Positions 51,901-54,900 of a stretch of DNA of 64,000 nucleotides are shown piece by piece; positions within the stretch are counted from its first letter, which is position 1; each line of letters begins with the position of its first letter. The notes below the pieces were generated by a model, which saw nothing but the letters and a program-made list of their open reading frames with translations, was not told where the DNA came from and did no database searches. The stretch spans positions 45,808,070-45,872,069 of the forward strand of contig OV277867.1 in assembly GCA_922989275.2 (NCBI GenBank), written 5' to 3'. This DNA is from Gari tellinella (Eukaryota > Mollusca > Bivalvia > Cardiida > Psammobiidae). The position numbers and the translations under genes are program-made.

Positions 51901-54900
51901 CTTACCTAAATATGTCGTGTTTCGAGTGTGTAATCGTAAATTAATGTGTAAGCACCTAATTTCTGACATAGCTACCTGTCCTGGAAAGCATGCACCGCCA
52001 TGTTCGCTTGAACAAGAAGTATCATAAGTGGAAAATGATTCTGATAATGTTTATGAACCTGCTCAAAAGCAACAAAAAGGAAAAGGTTAGAAATGTTGCT
52101 AGTTGCATTTTATATGCAGTTTGTTACAGTTATTTGTGCTTTTTTGCATGTCATTTCTCGAAATTAGACTCTCGAAATGTAAACAAAAGTTGAATTTTCA
52201 CATTTTTTTTACAGTCTGTGTATAAAAAAATGTTAAAAAACAGTATTTATACTAGATATCTCAGTCAAAGTTTCAGGAAATGTCAATATAGGTGTTTTTG
52301 AGGAGCTTGTGAAATTTGGTGCATATTGGATATTTATATTTGAAGTTATGACATTTTTTATGTAGCCAGGTAGCTCTTGCAATATTACGTAATGGTAGTT
52401 CCCGGCATATAGCGTGAACATGTATAGGGCAGTGAAGGGGTTAAGACAATTTAGTGGTTGTTATAGAGAGGTGTTTCTGTACTCCAACTTTTGGCACCAC
52501 CCACAGTGTAATGATAACATTGTTTTTGCTCCTGCCTGTTACATACAGTCAAACTTCGATATCTCGAACTCAGTTAAGTCGAACATACCCAAATTTCAAA
52601 GTTAAAACGCGGCTAAGCCGTGTTTTAACTTTGAAATATGGGTATGTTCATCTAAACCGAGGTTGAAATAACGCAATTTGTGTTTTGACAAATCGGATAG
52701 TTCGAGTTAAGCGAGTTTTAGATATCGAAGTTCGACTATCGGTTCCTTTTTAGCTCACCTGAGCCGAAGGCTCAAGGTGAGCTATTGTGACCGCTCATTG
52801 TCCGTAGTACGTCTGTCCGTCTGTCCGTCCGTCCGTCTGTCCGTCTGTCCGTCTGTTCGTTCACTTTTACTTCAAACGACATCTCCTCTGAACCCGGGGA
52901 TTGTAGGGCGGATTCAAACTGCTCATGATGTTCCTTGGATGCTTCTCTACAGAAGTTGTTTAAATGAAAGAGAAAAAGCAAAAACTCTGCTTGAAAAAGC
53001 AAAAAAGCAAAAAATTTTAAAAAATCTTCTTGCTAAAAACTACTAGGCCCTAAGCTTTGATATTTTTACAGTAGAATCTCCTGGTCGATCTCTCTATAGT
53101 TTGTTAAAATGAAATCCCTAGGGTCACACTTGACGCCACCCTGCGCAGTTTAAGTGCTGCTCTAGGCAGGTTTTACAGTATTTTTGATGAAGCAAAAGCA
53201 GAACTGTATTTTACCTGAGTTACTCTTAATATACTAAGGGCAAATAGCCAATATTTGCAAACATTTTGGATCCAGATCAGATGCAACATAATGCTGCATC
53301 TAATTTGGATCCAAACTATTGGTACTCATTTACCAACTGAACATGTTCTAAATTCTTTTTTTTGTCACTTTTCGCATACAGTAGGTTTTAAGCAGATATC
53401 ATTTCAGTCTGGTAAGGGTAAGCCTTCAGAGTAGTTGCTAATTCTACCATACTACCCAGTATTTGACCTCAGCCACTGAACTGATGGTCTTAGCTGAACA
53501 TGTTGTCTGCTAAAGTTTATAAATGGTTTAGTCTGCTTCATACTTAGAGAAACAGGGTCTGGAAGTGATCCACTGACAGTTATGTAATTATGTCTTTTGC
53601 CATATTTATACATATGTTTAATATTGGTTTTGTTAGAGTTATCTGTATGTTTTGTCTTTTTTTTCTTGTCCAGGATTCAACCCTTTCCCTCCATAAATAC
53701 TGTATAGTGAAAATTTCAAACGTCTTCTCCACTGAAACTGATATGGCCAGAGCTTTGATATTTGGCATGGTGACACTTCTAAATGTCCTTTACTTAGTTT
53801 GTTCAAATGGTTCTGGTCGGTTAAATATCTAGGTCATAATTCACATTCAAAATATGTATAGCAGACAGCAATTCAGCACTATAAGAGTTAGACCCTAGCC
53901 AAATTTCCTACTGGCAGAGTTACATAACTGAACTCAGGTCAGCTGGTCAGCTGATGAGGTTGCATATGGCGGTGTCTGCTATATATTTATGCCCTGCAGT
54001 TGGGGGCATATTGTTTTTGTCTGTCTGCTTTTTTGTCTGTTTGTCCATTTGTTTGTCTGTCAGTCCACAACTTTAATCTTAGCCATAACTTTGTTAAAGT
54101 TAGAAACTTTATAACTTGGGTCATGTCCTACAAAGGTCAATGTCAATTTTGAGATATTTCCCAGTGTCATATTTTCTTGTCTTTGAGATAACTCCAGTTC
54201 TACTGATGTTAACCCATTACCCCATACATATGCCTTTTTACGCCTTTAATTTATTCCTCCTCTAAAGAAAATAATTCCACTTTATATAGTCATAAACATG
54301 TAAGATATAAGAAATAGTATCTATATCTTAGTAGATGATAACTTAAAGCAGGTTGAAAGTAAAGCAGAGTGCGCAATAAATAATCATATGGAAATACATG
54401 TAGCTTGATAAGAAGAAGTGTCATGGATAAGGGCCATAACTCTGCCAACAATATTTTTTTAAGTTATTCCAATTTGTCATGTTTTTTTTGTCTGGAAGAT
54501 AATTCCATTTACAGCTATATTAAAATGTTGTCTTGCCTATTAAGCTAAGGCACAATGACCTCAGGTGAGCGAATTAAGGGCCATGGCCCTCTTGTTGTTG
54601 ATAGGAGCAGATAAAGTTCAAATTGAATGATTTCATCAATCAATAAGTAATATTGTCATGTACAAGGCCTAGACAAAAGACTAAACTCCCTACAAATTGA
54701 TAGGCCCACTTTTACTGCTATTGTTTAACTTTCATTTATTGTTTGCTTTATTTATATAAATTTTTGGTTGCCTATATCATTTATTTAAGCTAAGCCAAGA
54801 CTTACAATAATTAAAATACTGCATGGTAAAATTAGAGACAAGGCTAGTTTTTACAGTTACCTAACTGAATGACTTTTATTTTATTTTGTTTTGTATTTTC

